From contig JAISMF010000022.1 of the NCBI GenBank assembly GCA_031276865.1, positions 1 to 40,943 on the forward strand: a DNA stretch of 40,943 nt, written 5' to 3'. The notes beneath the pieces were generated by a model, which made no database searches, was not told the origin of the DNA, and worked only from the letters and a program-made list of their open reading frames with translations. Below, in pieces: positions 15,588-24,526 of the stretch (positions are counted from its first letter, which is position 1; each line of letters starts with the position of its first letter). The stretch is from Deltaproteobacteria bacterium (GTDB lineage Bacteria > Desulfobacterota > Desulfarculia > Adiutricales > Adiutricaceae). Both the position numbers and the translations under genes were made by a program.

Positions 15588-16790
15588 ATGGCTTTACTGG
15601 AATTCTCCGGCAGAACCACGGAAGAGGCCATCAACAACGCCTCGGCGGCCTTAAACGTGCCTCCGGAGCGCTTGCGCTTCGTCATCCTCCAGGCCGGCTC
15701 CAAGGGGATTCTCGGGATAGGCTCCCGGGGGGCGCGGATCCGCGTGGACTCCGAGAAGAGCCGCGCGGAGGAGTGTCTTTCCGCTTTCGACCCCCTCGGC
15801 CGGTTGTCGGAGGGGGCGAAACGTCCGGATTCCACGGATGGCCCGGATCATGGGGATCGCCCGGATCTTACGGATCGCCCGGATCCGGCGGATCCCCCGG
15901 CGCGCCCGAAAGGCTGGGAAAAGGCCGGAGCTTTGGGAGAGGCGGGCTTCGGGGAAAACGCCCGGGGCCTTGATTCTTTTCCGGAGCCCTCCCCCCGGGA
16001 CGAAATCGCGCGGGGCTTTTCCGCCGGCGAAAAGATCGTTCCCGCCCTCTTCGGAAAATGGCCCCGGGAGGGTTTTTCCCCCGCGGACTTCCTAAATCTT
16101 TCGCGTCTCCGTTTCAAAAGCGCTCCCGTCGTTTTTCCGCCTCCCCCGAGCCGCCCTCTCGCGGAAGAGGTAGTTCCGGACGCGGGGCTCGCGGCCCGGG
16201 GGGCCAGGGCCCGGGAGATCCTTTTGGAAATAACCGGCCTCATGGGTTTCGAAACCGAGGCCGAGCTGAAACTTTTCCCCAACCTCGTCGTTTTGAACAT
16301 CCTGGGCTCCGCGGGCCCGCGGCTCATCGGCCGCCGGGGGGTCGGCCTGGACGCCTTGGAGATCGCGGTTTCCGCCATCCTGGAAAAGAGCTTCCCCGAA
16401 AGGGGGGGGTCCCCGAAAATCGTCGTGGACGCCTTGGACTACCGGGCCCGGAGGCATCTGGGCGTCATTTTGAAGACCCTGATCCTCGCGGACGAGTGCC
16501 TCGAGCGCTGGAAGCCCCGCTCCATCCCCCAGCTCACCTCCCTGGAAAGGACGCTCGCCAGGACGGTGGCGGCGCTAATCGAGGGGGTGGGCGTCCGCGC
16601 CCTGGGGGGCGGGGTTTTGCGCAACATCCAAATCTACCCCGCGGCCAAAGGGGGCGCTCCCGCCCCGGGCGTCCGGCGGGGCGGAAAAAGGCGGGACGCG
16701 GCCGGAAAAGGAGGCGAGCCGGAGGGAAAAGGGGGCCCTCCGGACGGAAAAGGAGACCCTCCGGACGGAAATAGGAGCGATCCGGAATGA
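15588..16790 (+). CDS. jag: Jag/KhpB RNA-binding protein (Jag-N, KH and R3H-like domains)
   Basis: A 400-residue member of the Jag (SpoIIIJ-associated, KhpB) family of RNA-binding proteins found beside yidC. The Jag-N domain is residues 1-52 (LEFSGRTTEEAINNASAALN ... GSKGILGIGSRGAR). A long linker follows (about 75-200), rich in Asp/Pro repeats of the type DRPDLTDRPDPADPP. The KH domain carries IGRRGVGLDALEIA. The last domain aligns with R3H (SLERTLARTVAALIEGVGVRALGGG), but the R-x3-H pair reads R-x3-R. The C-terminus ends in GKGG/PPDGKGD repeats. Jag is usually shorter (200-350), and the difference is these low-complexity segments. It is the last gene of the cluster; mnmE, often next, is absent. 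Confidence 0.85.
   Translation: MALLEFSGRTTEEAINNASAALNVPPERLRFVILQAGSKGILGIGSRGARIRVDSEKSRAEECLSAFDPLGRLSEGAKRPDSTDGPDHGDRPDLTDRPDPADPPARPKGWEKAGALGEAGFGENARGLDSFPEPSPRDEIARGFSAGEKIVPALFGKWPREGFSPADFLNLSRLRFKSAPVVFPPPPSRPLAEEVVPDAGLAARGARAREILLEITGLMGFETEAELKLFPNLVVLNILGSAGPRLIGRRGVGLDALEIAVSAILEKSFPERGGSPKIVVDALDYRARRHLGVILKTLILADECLERWKPRSIPQLTSLERTLARTVAALIEGVGVRALGGGVLRNIQIYPAAKGGAPAPGVRRGGKRRDAAGKGGEPEGKGGPPDGKGDPPDGNRSDPE
15835..15896 (+). repeat. CGGAT-based repeats in the jag linker
   Basis: The DNA repeats GGATCGCCCGGATC-like words through the first part of the jag linker, giving the protein motif D-(R/G)-P-D several times. It keeps frame, so copy-number change in multiples of the unit would lengthen the linker without breaking the gene. 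Confidence 0.5.
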
Positions 16791-16829
16791 ATCCGGGACG
16801 CCCTGGTGAAAAAACCCAAGAATCCGGAC

Positions 16830-16861
16830 TTTCTCCGTTTCTCCGTTTCTCCGTTTCTCCG
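16830..16861. repeat. four perfect TTTCTCCG tandem repeats
   Basis: TTTCTCCG is repeated four times without error at 16830-16861, just after the jag stop codon. It is a simple-sequence repeat prone to slippage and lies outside any gene I support. Confidence 0.85.
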
Positions 16862-16925
16862 CCGGGAGGATTCGCGCGCTGGAAAAATTGAAGAAGGCGG
16901 CCGGAAAAAACTTAAAAAAAATATC

Positions 16926-16951
16926 TTATCAAGGCGATCTATATTTGATAA
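16926..16951. promoter_or_regulatory. TTATCAA-N12-TTGATAA inverted repeat
   Basis: Two 7-bp arms in perfect inverted orientation with a 12-base spacer. The spacing is close to two helical turns centre to centre, as in binding sites for dimeric regulators. Which gene it might control, the chemoreceptor downstream or jag's tail upstream, is unknown. Confidence 0.3.
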
Positions 16952-17347
16952 AATTCAGGCGAATGTCCGCCTTTCACGGCGTTTTTCGCCGGAAGCGGCC
17001 TTTTTCGGCCCCCCCTCGGGGCGGGAACGTCCTTTTTCCGTAAAAATCCGTAAGCGACCTTTTCAGAGGGCGTCTGGAGCCGTCGGCGGCCGAGACAGGG
17101 GTTCCAGCCTTCGGGCTGAATTTGTATTTACATATTATAAATTATTTACAGTTATTATATTTTTTTAAAGCGTTCTAAAATTAATTATAGTTGTTTATAG
17201 TTATTTATCCTCCTAGCGCCTTATTCCAGCGGCCGGACGGCCCGGTCTTAAAATCGGCCGCCGCCTCCGCCTTTTCCGGAAACGCCCTCCAAGGCGCCGA
17301 GCCTACCTTTACGGCGCCGCGGCGGAAAAACATCCCAGGTGGTTCCC

Positions 17348-19330
17348 ATGTCATTTAAAGCGAAAATAGCGGTAGTCGTCGGTCTGTTCGTGGTGGTGGC
17401 GCTCTGCATCGGAATCGCCGGAACGGTGGCGCTTAGGACCCAGGAAAGAACCATCCGCGAGACTTTCCAGACCGTCGACAACCTCTCTTATCTTAAATCT
17501 CTGGCCTTCTGCATGGAGGAGGTGGCGGCCAAGGCCAGGGATTTGCTCCTTTTAGACGAGGAGGCGGACAAGCTGCGGATCAAAGGCGATATCGAGAAAA
17601 TCATAAACGAGGAGATAAACCCCCTCATAGCCGCCTTCAAGCCCACCCCCCGGGAGGAGCAGGGCTGGAACTCCATGATCGAGACCTGGCGGCAGTACAC
17701 CGAGCTTTTGAACGGGGTGATGGAAAACAGCCTCATAAACTCCGGCTACTACGCCCGGGTGATGAGCTCCGGCGCCTCGCTCGAGTACTGGATGGGCTAC
17801 GAGCCCCCCATCCTCAAGATGGTCAACATGGCCCGGAGCGTAAACTCCCCCAAGGCCGACGAATTGTCCTTTCAGCTCCAGACCTGCCTGGAGGCCATCA
17901 AGGGTTTGCAGCTCCAAGAGAAGCTGGGCCTCGCCGCGGTGACCCCCCAGGCCCGGAGCGCGGCCTTCGTCGTGGGGGAGGAGGACCTCGCCCGGGTCTC
18001 CGCCACCTTGAACAAAATCGAGGGCATTTTATTGAACCCCAAGGTGAAGGCGGACGAGTTCAAGGCCTTTTCGGATCATTTCACGCGGGCCGCCAAAGGG
18101 AAGATCGTCTTCGAGGGAAAGGGCAAGCTCTCCTGGACCAAGACCGAGTTCGAACTCCCCCCCCACTTCATCAATCCCGAGTTGGAGGAGATCAGCGCCT
18201 TCTACTGGCGCAACGTGAAACCCATGCGGGGCGGCGGAACCGAGATCTTTAAACAGGTGGAGGAGCTCGCGGAGGCGGACTCCAACTACAAGGCCTTCAA
18301 CATTTTGGATCAGCAGTGCCGTCCGCTCATCACCAGGCTGGTGGCCTCCATCTACTCCATGGTGGACGTCTCGGAAGGCGAGATGGCCGTGGCCAGGGAT
18401 AACTCCCTGCGCTCCATCAAGACGGCTTTGATCCTCATGTACGTTTTGACCGGCGTCGGGATCCTGGTGGGCGTGGTCTTCGCGGTGATATTCACGACAA
18501 AGCTGAACCGCTCCCTCCAGCTCGTCGCGAGCGAGCTGGGAAGCATCTCCATCCAGATAGACGCGGCCTCCTGCCAGCTGGCCTCCTCGTCCAACAGCCT
18601 GGCCGAAGGGGCCACGGAAAACGCCTCGTCCTTGGCGGACACCCGCCAGACCTTGGAGGGCCTCTCCAAGATCATCACGGAGAACACCCAAAACACCAAG
18701 GAGGCCGACCGGGTTATCCAGGAGACCGCCTCCAACGCCAGGGAGGCCGAGACGGCCATGCTGGAGCTCTCCACGGCCATGGAGGACATCGCCGCCTCGG
18801 GAAAGGAGATCGAGAAGATCCTCAAAGTCATAGACGAGATAGCCTTCCAAACCAACCTTCTGGCCCTTAACGCCGCGGTCGAGGCCGCCCGGGCGGGCGA
18901 GGCCGGAGCCGGCTTCGCCGTGGTGGCGGGAGAGGTCAGGAACCTGGCGGTGAGGAGCGCCGAGGCCGCCAAAAACACGGCCACCCTCATCAACAGCACC
19001 ATCCACAACATCGAGTCCGGAACCGGGCTGGTCAAATCCACGGCCGGATCCTTTCAGATGATGGTGGAGAACATCACCATGGCGGCCGACATCTTCTCCA
19101 AGGTGGCCTCGTCTTCTAAAGAGCAGGCCCAGAACGTCTCCCTTTTAAACCACGCCGTCCTCGAGATGGACGCCGTGACCCAAAATAACGCCCAGGCCGC
19201 CCAGGAAACCTCGCTCGCCGCCTCCGGGCTCACCCAGCAGGTGGAGGTCCTCAATAAGGACATGGATCACCTAATCGAGCTCGCCAAGGGCGACAAGGCC
19301 GTGACCAGGCTTCCCGGCGCCGAGGAGTGA
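17348..19330 (+). CDS. methyl-accepting chemotaxis protein
   Basis: A transmembrane chemoreceptor of 660 residues that would sense a ligand outside the inner membrane and control CheA through CheW. TM1 is at residues 5-28. A largely helical periplasmic sensor region of about 330 residues follows that I cannot match to a named sensor fold. TM2 is near residues 360-383. There is no clear HAMP domain after TM2. The cytoplasmic helices carry the highly conserved hairpin tip ([20 protein letters not shown] ... [13 protein letters not shown], about residues 493-535) and flanking methylation helices. The C-terminus ends GAEE, without a CheR-binding pentapeptide. AGGTGG five bases before the ATG at 17348 decides the start. 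No che or flagellar genes are nearby, so it is an orphan receptor. Confidence 0.93.
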   Translation: MSFKAKIAVVVGLFVVVALCIGIAGTVALRTQERTIRETFQTVDNLSYLKSLAFCMEEVAAKARDLLLLDEEADKLRIKGDIEKIINEEINPLIAAFKPTPREEQGWNSMIETWRQYTELLNGVMENSLINSGYYARVMSSGASLEYWMGYEPPILKMVNMARSVNSPKADELSFQLQTCLEAIKGLQLQEKLGLAAVTPQARSAAFVVGEEDLARVSATLNKIEGILLNPKVKADEFKAFSDHFTRAAKGKIVFEGKGKLSWTKTEFELPPHFINPELEEISAFYWRNVKPMRGGGTEIFKQVEELAEADSNYKAFNILDQQCRPLITRLVASIYSMVDVSEGEMAVARDNSLRSIKTALILMYVLTGVGILVGVVFAVIFTTKLNRSLQLVASELGSISIQIDAASCQLASSSNSLAEGATENASSLADTRQTLEGLSKIITENTQNTKEADRVIQETASNAREAETAMLELSTAMEDIAASGKEIEKILKVIDEIAFQTNLLALNAAVEAARAGEAGAGFAVVAGEVRNLAVRSAEAAKNTATLINSTIHNIESGTGLVKSTAGSFQMMVENITMAADIFSKVASSSKEQAQNVSLLNHAVLEMDAVTQNNAQAAQETSLAASGLTQQVEVLNKDMDHLIELAKGDKAVTRLPGAEE

Positions 19331-20508
19331 GGGCCCGAAAAAGGCTGTCCGGGATCGTTTTCCGGATCGTCCTTATTTACGAACCAGGCGCCCTTCCCAG
19401 CCGCTTCGACGGCGGAAAGCCGCTATGACTGGAACGTCAAAGCGTAGGGCGCGCTTTTCGAAACACGTGTGTTGAGGCGCTTTCCTCTTAGGCTGGAATC
19501 GGTTTCGGGCTCAAAGCGATTTAAAAGCGCTCGCGATGGAAAGCGCGGCGCGCCTATTATATTTCTGGAGCGTACGGCGACAAAGTCAAACCGACTTTCG
19601 GCGCCGTTTCGTTTGGAAGGAATTCCTTGACGAACGGGTTTTACTATACGAAAATCCGCCTAAATTTTTTTGTTTGACGCGAGCGCGATAAAAATCTAGC
19701 TATGAAATTGATTAGAAAAAATCACTAGCGTCCTAAACAAGGGATCAGCTCTTCAATGTATTGGCTAAAGCCGGCATATCTTCAAGTTTTTAGAGGGTCT
19801 GCACCAAAACTACTCAGAAAGACCCTATCTGAGAATTGGCAGCGATATTATCTGACTTCATACTATTTATAGAAATTTATGTAACTAATGACCTATATAT
19901 TGGGTTAGAAAAATGCGGAATTTTATTTAGGACGCTAGTGAGAAAAAATACAGAATAATGGGACAAATAATAACATTATAAGGACATAAACCATAGTGTT
20001 TCAAAATTTAAGTTTTTCCGCAATATAATATAGGCTAATTTATGCAAAGTATTATTATTTAAAAGGTAAATAAATTTTTTAAAATTCTATGCTTCTATTT
20101 ATATCGAAATTTTAGTCTTTAGGTCATATTGATTAAACATTTAGTCTTATGTGAGATATAGGTTAAAACATGAATTTTAATATTGAATTTTTTCTAATAC
20201 ATTATATCGCTGACAAACCCCAAAATTTCAAGATAGCAGGGACTTTTCGCGTTCTTATCAATTTTTTTCCCGAATCTAAAGCGAGTTCTGGACACTCCGG
20301 GGAGTCGGAAATTTAACTGGAAAAAAGTGTATCTAGTTTTTTAGTGGTAAATCTTGGGAAATCGCTGTAAGATGTAATTTGGTTAGCGTTAAAGGCCCTA
20401 AAGTTGACCGACCAACCCGAGAATATAAACCGCCCTTAAAGCGTTTTAATCATGAAAAATATTTTACCCACCGGATTGTGAAACAATGTAGCGCTTAAGA
20501 TTACTAAG
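19331..20508. other. GC-to-AT transition region before the AAA/PD-(D/E)XK gene
   Basis: No gene is supported. Up to about 19,640 the DNA is GC-rich; after that it becomes strongly AT-rich, as does the gene that follows. The region holds a 220-bp MITE-like element (19722-19941) and long AT-rich stretches with stops in all frames. A TTGACC followed 14 bases later by TATAAA (about 20,405-20,430) resembles a promoter, but the spacing is too short for confidence. Confidence 0.5.
19722..19941. mobile_element. 220-bp MITE-like element with 16-bp TIRs and 7-bp target duplication
   Basis: TCACTAGCGTCCTAAA (19722-19737) is exactly repeated in inverse orientation at 19926-19941. The bases immediately outside both ends are GAAAAAA (19715-19721 and 19942-19948), a perfect 7-bp direct repeat as left by transposition. 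The interior has no ORF, so the element is non-autonomous and would need a transposase from elsewhere. The A-rich nature of the duplication leaves some room for chance, but the exact abutment on both sides makes this unlikely. I cannot name the parent insertion-sequence family. Confidence 0.82.
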
Positions 20509-22293
20509 GTGAATATGTTAAACAAAAATAAACTTATTCCTGTAGAGGTATATACTTTTAGAGAAATGATTGAAAAAGGATTTGTCTATGCGGACAAAAC
20601 AGATTTGCTGCATAGACTCATCACTAACGAAAATTTGAAAAAATCTTTTTTTCTCTCTCGGCCTAGGCGCTTTGGAAAAACAATGCTTTTAGACACCGTA
20701 GCTGAAATTTTTAACGGAGACAAGGAAATTTTTAAAGATTTGAAAATATGTCAGACTGATTACGATTTTAAGAAACATCCAGTGATAAGATTTAATATGA
20801 ATTTGCCCAGCCGTACACCTAAACAGCTTGAAAAAGAATTAGTCGAGTGTCTGAAATCCTTAGCCGATTTAGAAAAATTAAATCTGAGGATCAATAGCTA
20901 CGTAACTGGACTTTCCGACCTTATCCATGCTGTATGTGATAAGTACCAAGAGAAGGTTGTTATTTTAATTGACGAATATGATGATCCTGTTAGTTCCAAA
21001 TTGAATAAACTAGATCTGGCTGAAGAAATATCTTCAGTTCTCCGCACTTTCTACTCTGGATTCAAAACGTGCGGTCCAATGCTTCGTTTCGCTTTTGTGA
21101 CCGGAGTTACACGTTACGCCTTGATGGGCATATCAACGGGTTTTAATCAATTAACAGACATAACATTGGATCCATCATACGCCACCATATGTGGTTTTAC
21201 TCTTGATGAAATGGATTTATATTTCAGCGAACGTTATCCTCGGATTCTTAAAATCCTAAAAGAGAAGGGTTACATCTCAACAAAATTATGGTCCACGTAT
21301 GCGCCGTCTGAATCCGAAGAATCCCTAGATTATGAAGATTTTCACGAACAAGCGGTTCGACCGGAGTCCGATTTAATAACAGTTGAAGATTTAAAAAATG
21401 AAATACTGAACTGGTATGACGGATATTCATGGGATGGAAAAAACTATGTGTTAAATCCCATTTCCATTCTTAAATTTTTTGAAGAAGCGGATTTCGCGCG
21501 TTATTGGAGTAAAACCAGCGCTTCAAAAAATATAATAATTAAACTTCTTGAAAAGATTCCGTTTGAATTCACCGAAGATAAACTGAAATTCGTCCCCCTG
21601 GATGACATTTCAGCCGAGGATGTTGGTGATCATAAACCGATTCCACTCTTCTTTCAAACAGGGTATTTGACCGTAGATAAAATTACAAAAAAAGACGGAG
21701 AGCTTTACTATTCCTTTAAAGTACCAAACCTGGAAATAAAAAAACAGTATTACGGTATGCTGAATAACGCTTTATTCCAGAAACTGTCCGGTGATAGCGA
21801 TGGTTTTCAGTTGATTAAGGAATTGAAAAAATCCTTGTTTAAAAAAGACGGGAAGGCGCTTAGTGGAATATTATCGGCATATTTCGCTGGACTACCGCCC
21901 GTTCTGCAATCAAAATATTCCGACCCAGGTTTGATTTCGTTGGGTTCAAAACTGAACTACAATGAACATTTCTTTCATCAGCTGTTATGGTCGCTTTTCT
22001 GGGCGGTAACCCAGAAAACTAGGGCCGAAGAGCCAGGCGCATTGGGAACTCCTGATTTAGTCGTACCTCTGAACAAGACGACCATTATCGTTATTGAAAT
22101 AAAATATAGCAAAACAGCGGACGAAGAGGATTTAGACAAAGATCTAAACAAGCTGGCCACAAAGGCTTTAGAAGTAATAAAGAAAAAAAAATACGGAGAA
22201 AGTTACAAATTACCATGGAATAACGTAATAACAATCGGCGTTGGAGTATGCGGCAGAGGGGACGTCCTCGCCTTGTTTGGAGAGAGCGATTGA
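20509..22293 (+). CDS. AAA-ATPase-like protein with C-terminal PD-(D/E)XK nuclease domain
   Basis: A 594-residue member of the paired AAA-ATPase-like and PD-(D/E)XK domain family that is multiplied in many gut anaerobes; its biological role is not established. The N-terminal domain carries the family's YADKTDLLHRL, a P-loop variant SRPRRFGKTMLL near residues 48-60 and a Walker B VVILIDEYDDP near residue 150. The C-terminal nuclease domain has the split catalytic signature PDLVV ... VIEIKYSK (Asp near 514, Glu near 530, Lys near 532), so it looks intact. The start is GTG at 20509 or ATG at 20515, with AAGG beside them. Codon use is AT-rich, unlike the GC-rich flanks, which suggests horizontal transfer. 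A MITE lies 570 bp upstream and the gene stands alone. Confidence 0.88.
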   Translation: MNMLNKNKLIPVEVYTFREMIEKGFVYADKTDLLHRLITNENLKKSFFLSRPRRFGKTMLLDTVAEIFNGDKEIFKDLKICQTDYDFKKHPVIRFNMNLPSRTPKQLEKELVECLKSLADLEKLNLRINSYVTGLSDLIHAVCDKYQEKVVILIDEYDDPVSSKLNKLDLAEEISSVLRTFYSGFKTCGPMLRFAFVTGVTRYALMGISTGFNQLTDITLDPSYATICGFTLDEMDLYFSERYPRILKILKEKGYISTKLWSTYAPSESEESLDYEDFHEQAVRPESDLITVEDLKNEILNWYDGYSWDGKNYVLNPISILKFFEEADFARYWSKTSASKNIIIKLLEKIPFEFTEDKLKFVPLDDISAEDVGDHKPIPLFFQTGYLTVDKITKKDGELYYSFKVPNLEIKKQYYGMLNNALFQKLSGDSDGFQLIKELKKSLFKKDGKALSGILSAYFAGLPPVLQSKYSDPGLISLGSKLNYNEHFFHQLLWSLFWAVTQKTRAEEPGALGTPDLVVPLNKTTIIVIEIKYSKTADEEDLDKDLNKLATKALEVIKKKKYGESYKLPWNNVITIGVGVCGRGDVLALFGESD

Positions 22294-22923
22294 AATTAAA
22301 AAACCAGAATGGATAATCACGCGTTTCATCTCTCTTACGCTAAACGGAGCGTCGAGCTATCGTTTGAATTACCGCTGGAATTGAAATCGAAACGAATTAC
22401 GGACTAAAGAGTCCCCTGTTTAACGAGGTTCGAGGATAGACAAATTTCCCCGTCATATTTTTCGGGGGAGGATAAATTGATCGGGGGTTTCATCGCTCGC
22501 CTGAAGCCGGCGAAACTCTTTCCCACGGCTTTTCTCTCTTCCTGGGGTCCGGGTTTAACGTCCGGCTCCGGCCGCTTTTAAGATGGCGGCCCGCTCCTTG
22601 TTACCGCGGCGGTTAAATGTTAGAAATACCAAATTATATGGACAGGGACACTGGTCGACATTATTCTAATTTTTATTCGCCGGAGTATTATATCATACAA
22701 CTTACATCTTACAACGCCCCCTTTTTTTTAGCCGTTTTAACTTCGATTCTCAAGGCGCGCCTCTTTCGCGAAATCGCTCCCTTTTAAGGGAAAAGGCAAG
22801 TAGTTCATGGCGCTTTGGGGAAAAAAGCCCGAAGGGAGCTAATAAACGCTTCCCGCGGGCTCTTCGGCGATCCAAAGGATCGACGGATCGTCGTTTCAAC
22901 GGATCGTCGGTTCCCCCGCCCCG
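22294..22923. other. intergenic region at the end of the AT-rich island
   Basis: No gene is supported over these 630 bp. Composition shifts back to GC-rich by about 22,740. The last part holds a terminator for the minus-strand gene (22821-22861) and a short direct repeat ACGGATCGTCG near 22,884 and 22,899. A segment near 22,609-22,680 resembles one near 39,950-40,010 (starting GGCGGTTAAAT and ending ATTCTAA), possibly a dispersed repeat. Confidence 0.4.
22821..22861 (-). terminator. intrinsic terminator after the 451-residue gene
   Basis: On the minus strand an AGCCCG...CGGGCT stem (14 positions with two or three mismatches, 22826-22861) is followed by six T (A-run 22821-22826 on the plus strand). 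It lies about 60 bp after the stop codon of the 22924-24279 gene and would end the transcript of the giant-protein operon. Confidence 0.7.
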
Positions 22924-24279
22924 TCAGGCCTTGTAGCCATTATGACTCTGCCTGTAGCCGATGAGGCTTTGGTACATGTGATCGTAGGAGCTGATGGCGT
23001 TTTTCAGCTCCTCGTAGGGGAGCATGCGCACGTGGGCGTTTATGTGCCTGATCCTGGTCCAGAGCGTTCCCAGGTTGATGAGGTTTTGCAGTTCCGGAAA
23101 GTCCTGGGGGGTGTAGCGCAGCTGATGGATGAGGATGTAGTTCAAAACGGAGATCTCCATCTGCATCTTCTCTCGGTTGCTCTCCTGATTGGGATCGTTT
23201 CTCAAGAGGTAGTCTAGAGTTCCGATCTTCTCCTCCACTATGAAGCTTATGAAGGCGTGCACCTGATCCACCAGGGGGAAGAACACCTCCCTTTGGCCCA
23301 TGGCCAGGGTTTTTTCCAAAGCGACCACGTCGCAGGTGAGCATGACGGGGTGGTAGAGGCCGTAGCGGTTGGGGGCCAGGAGTCCCTGGCTCCAGAGCTG
23401 GCGCTCCCTGAGAGCGGAGGGGGGTTTCCCCGGATCCGGCGAGAGCGTGCGGAACAGGAGGTGCCGAAAGTAGCTGTCCTGGAGTTTCTTGTTTTTGGCC
23501 AGGGGATGGTTTAAGAGTATCTTCTCTATATCGTTTAAGGTGAGCGGAACCGTCTCCACGATGTTTCGGATGAGATCTGGGTCGTCGCCGCCGACGGCGA
23601 AACAGATGCTTTTAAGCCACCAGTAGACATCTTGAGTGTGTTCGCGCTTGGATTCGTTTACGCACTCTTCGAAGAAGTACTCGTGGTCGGCCGGGCTCGT
23701 CACCCCCCACCAGTTCATGACGGAAAGTCCGTCCCCTTCGGGGGGGAGGGGGAAGAGCGGGGAAACCATGACTAAAAAGCGCCGGCCCTCGGCGCGGCGG
23801 TTTTTTCTGTTCTGCTCCCTGGTGTAGTTCACAAGCTCCGAGAGCTCCCTGGCCGCGTTCTTCTGGGCGGCCTCGCTCCATGAGTCCAGGCCGGTAACGC
23901 AGATAACCGAGTAGTGGCCGTTTTCCGGAGAGAAGAAGGATTGAATGTTTTTTCGGCGTTGGGAGTGTCTGTTTAAAGAGTCGTTGTCGTTTAGGAAAGA
24001 GAGAAGGCTTTTATAGTCCGTTTTAAGAGAGGCGTCCAAAAAATCAAGTTCAGGTCCGGCGTTGTCCCTCACCACCTTCTGAATCATCGAAATGAACTCG
24101 CGGTTTAGATTCGGGAACGGAACGCGTAAAATCACGTTGTTTCCGTTTTTGAGTTCGGAGGATATGGTTATTATGAAACGTTCTATGCTTCTAGGCGTGT
24201 AGGCGTCGTATGAGTACATGCGGGAGGCTCCGTAGGGGGTCTGGTTTTCCGGTTGAAGGTGAAACGATCTAACTGGCAT
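22924..24279 (-). CDS. hypothetical protein, partner of the giant STAND-like protein
   Basis: I do not recognise this 451-residue protein. It has no signal peptide or membrane segment and looks cytosolic. The N-terminal 200 residues read like an alpha/beta NTPase-type fold: an NGNNVILRVPF strand where a P-loop would be expected, but with no glycine-lysine loop, and a hydrophobic strand ending in Asp (YSVICVTGLDSW) at a Walker B-like position. The C-terminal half is helical, with LTLNDIEKILLNHPLAKNKK resembling an ATPase lid or winged-helix region. The ATG at 24279 is preferred over an upstream one at 24426 because AAGGA stands 9 bases before it, and the extra 49 residues are not protein-like. 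It follows the 2102-residue gene by 247 bp on the same strand and is closed by a terminator, so the two probably act together. Confidence 0.7.
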   Translation of the reverse strand: MPVRSFHLQPENQTPYGASRMYSYDAYTPRSIERFIITISSELKNGNNVILRVPFPNLNREFISMIQKVVRDNAGPELDFLDASLKTDYKSLLSFLNDNDSLNRHSQRRKNIQSFFSPENGHYSVICVTGLDSWSEAAQKNAARELSELVNYTREQNRKNRRAEGRRFLVMVSPLFPLPPEGDGLSVMNWWGVTSPADHEYFFEECVNESKREHTQDVYWWLKSICFAVGGDDPDLIRNIVETVPLTLNDIEKILLNHPLAKNKKLQDSYFRHLLFRTLSPDPGKPPSALRERQLWSQGLLAPNRYGLYHPVMLTCDVVALEKTLAMGQREVFFPLVDQVHAFISFIVEEKIGTLDYLLRNDPNQESNREKMQMEISVLNYILIHQLRYTPQDFPELQNLINLGTLWTRIRHINAHVRMLPYEELKNAISSYDHMYQSLIGYRQSHNGYKA

Positions 24280-24452
24280 GCGCGAATCCTTCTTTAGACG
24301 CGCCCGGGGGGCGGATTTTCGGCCGCGGCGGCCGAGTAAGAAAATAGCAAAATAACGGCGGAAATGATAGCTTTGAAAAAAAGCGGGAGGAACTTCGATA
24401 AACGCGTGAAACGGCGAAAAAAACACCCGTCGCCGGAGGCAGAGGGGGGAGG

Positions 24453-24475
24453 GAGGCCGGAAAAGCCCTCCGGCC
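24453..24475. repeat. 8-bp perfect hairpin between the two partner genes
   Basis: AGGCCGGA and TCCGGCCT form a perfect stem with a 7-base loop about 50 bp after the stop of the giant gene. There is no T-run, so it is at most a partial terminator or processing site that would still let transcription reach the 451-residue gene. Confidence 0.4.
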
Positions 24476-24526
24476 TGGGACCGAAAGATCCGCGGCTCCG
24501 CGCCGGGACCTTGGACCGGGGCCTTT

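Larger units (their letters stand above)
16791..17347. other. jag-chemoreceptor intergenic region with repeat and AT-rich block
   Basis: No gene is supported. The region holds four perfect tandem TTTCTCCG octamers (16830-16861). It also has an inverted pair TTATCAA (16926-16932) and TTGATAA (16945-16951) in an AT-rich segment, and a strikingly AT-rich block (about 17115-17210) in otherwise GC-rich DNA. The AT-rich block may carry the chemoreceptor promoter. It could also be thought of as a DNA-unwinding element because of the nearby rpmH cluster, but I found no convincing DnaA boxes. Confidence 0.4.

Noticed and set aside
17115..17210. Replication origin at the AT-rich block
   Set aside because: The rpmH cluster is nearby, but no TTATCCACA-type DnaA boxes or dnaA gene were found. 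Kept only as a possibility in the findings.
18029..19006. 325-residue minus-strand ORF
   Set aside because: Antisense to the conserved signalling part of the chemoreceptor. Gly/Val/Asp-rich without domains.
22883..22910. CRISPR-like repeats (ACGGATCGTCG twice)
   Set aside because: Only two 11-bp copies four bases apart, no spacers of constant length, no cas genes.
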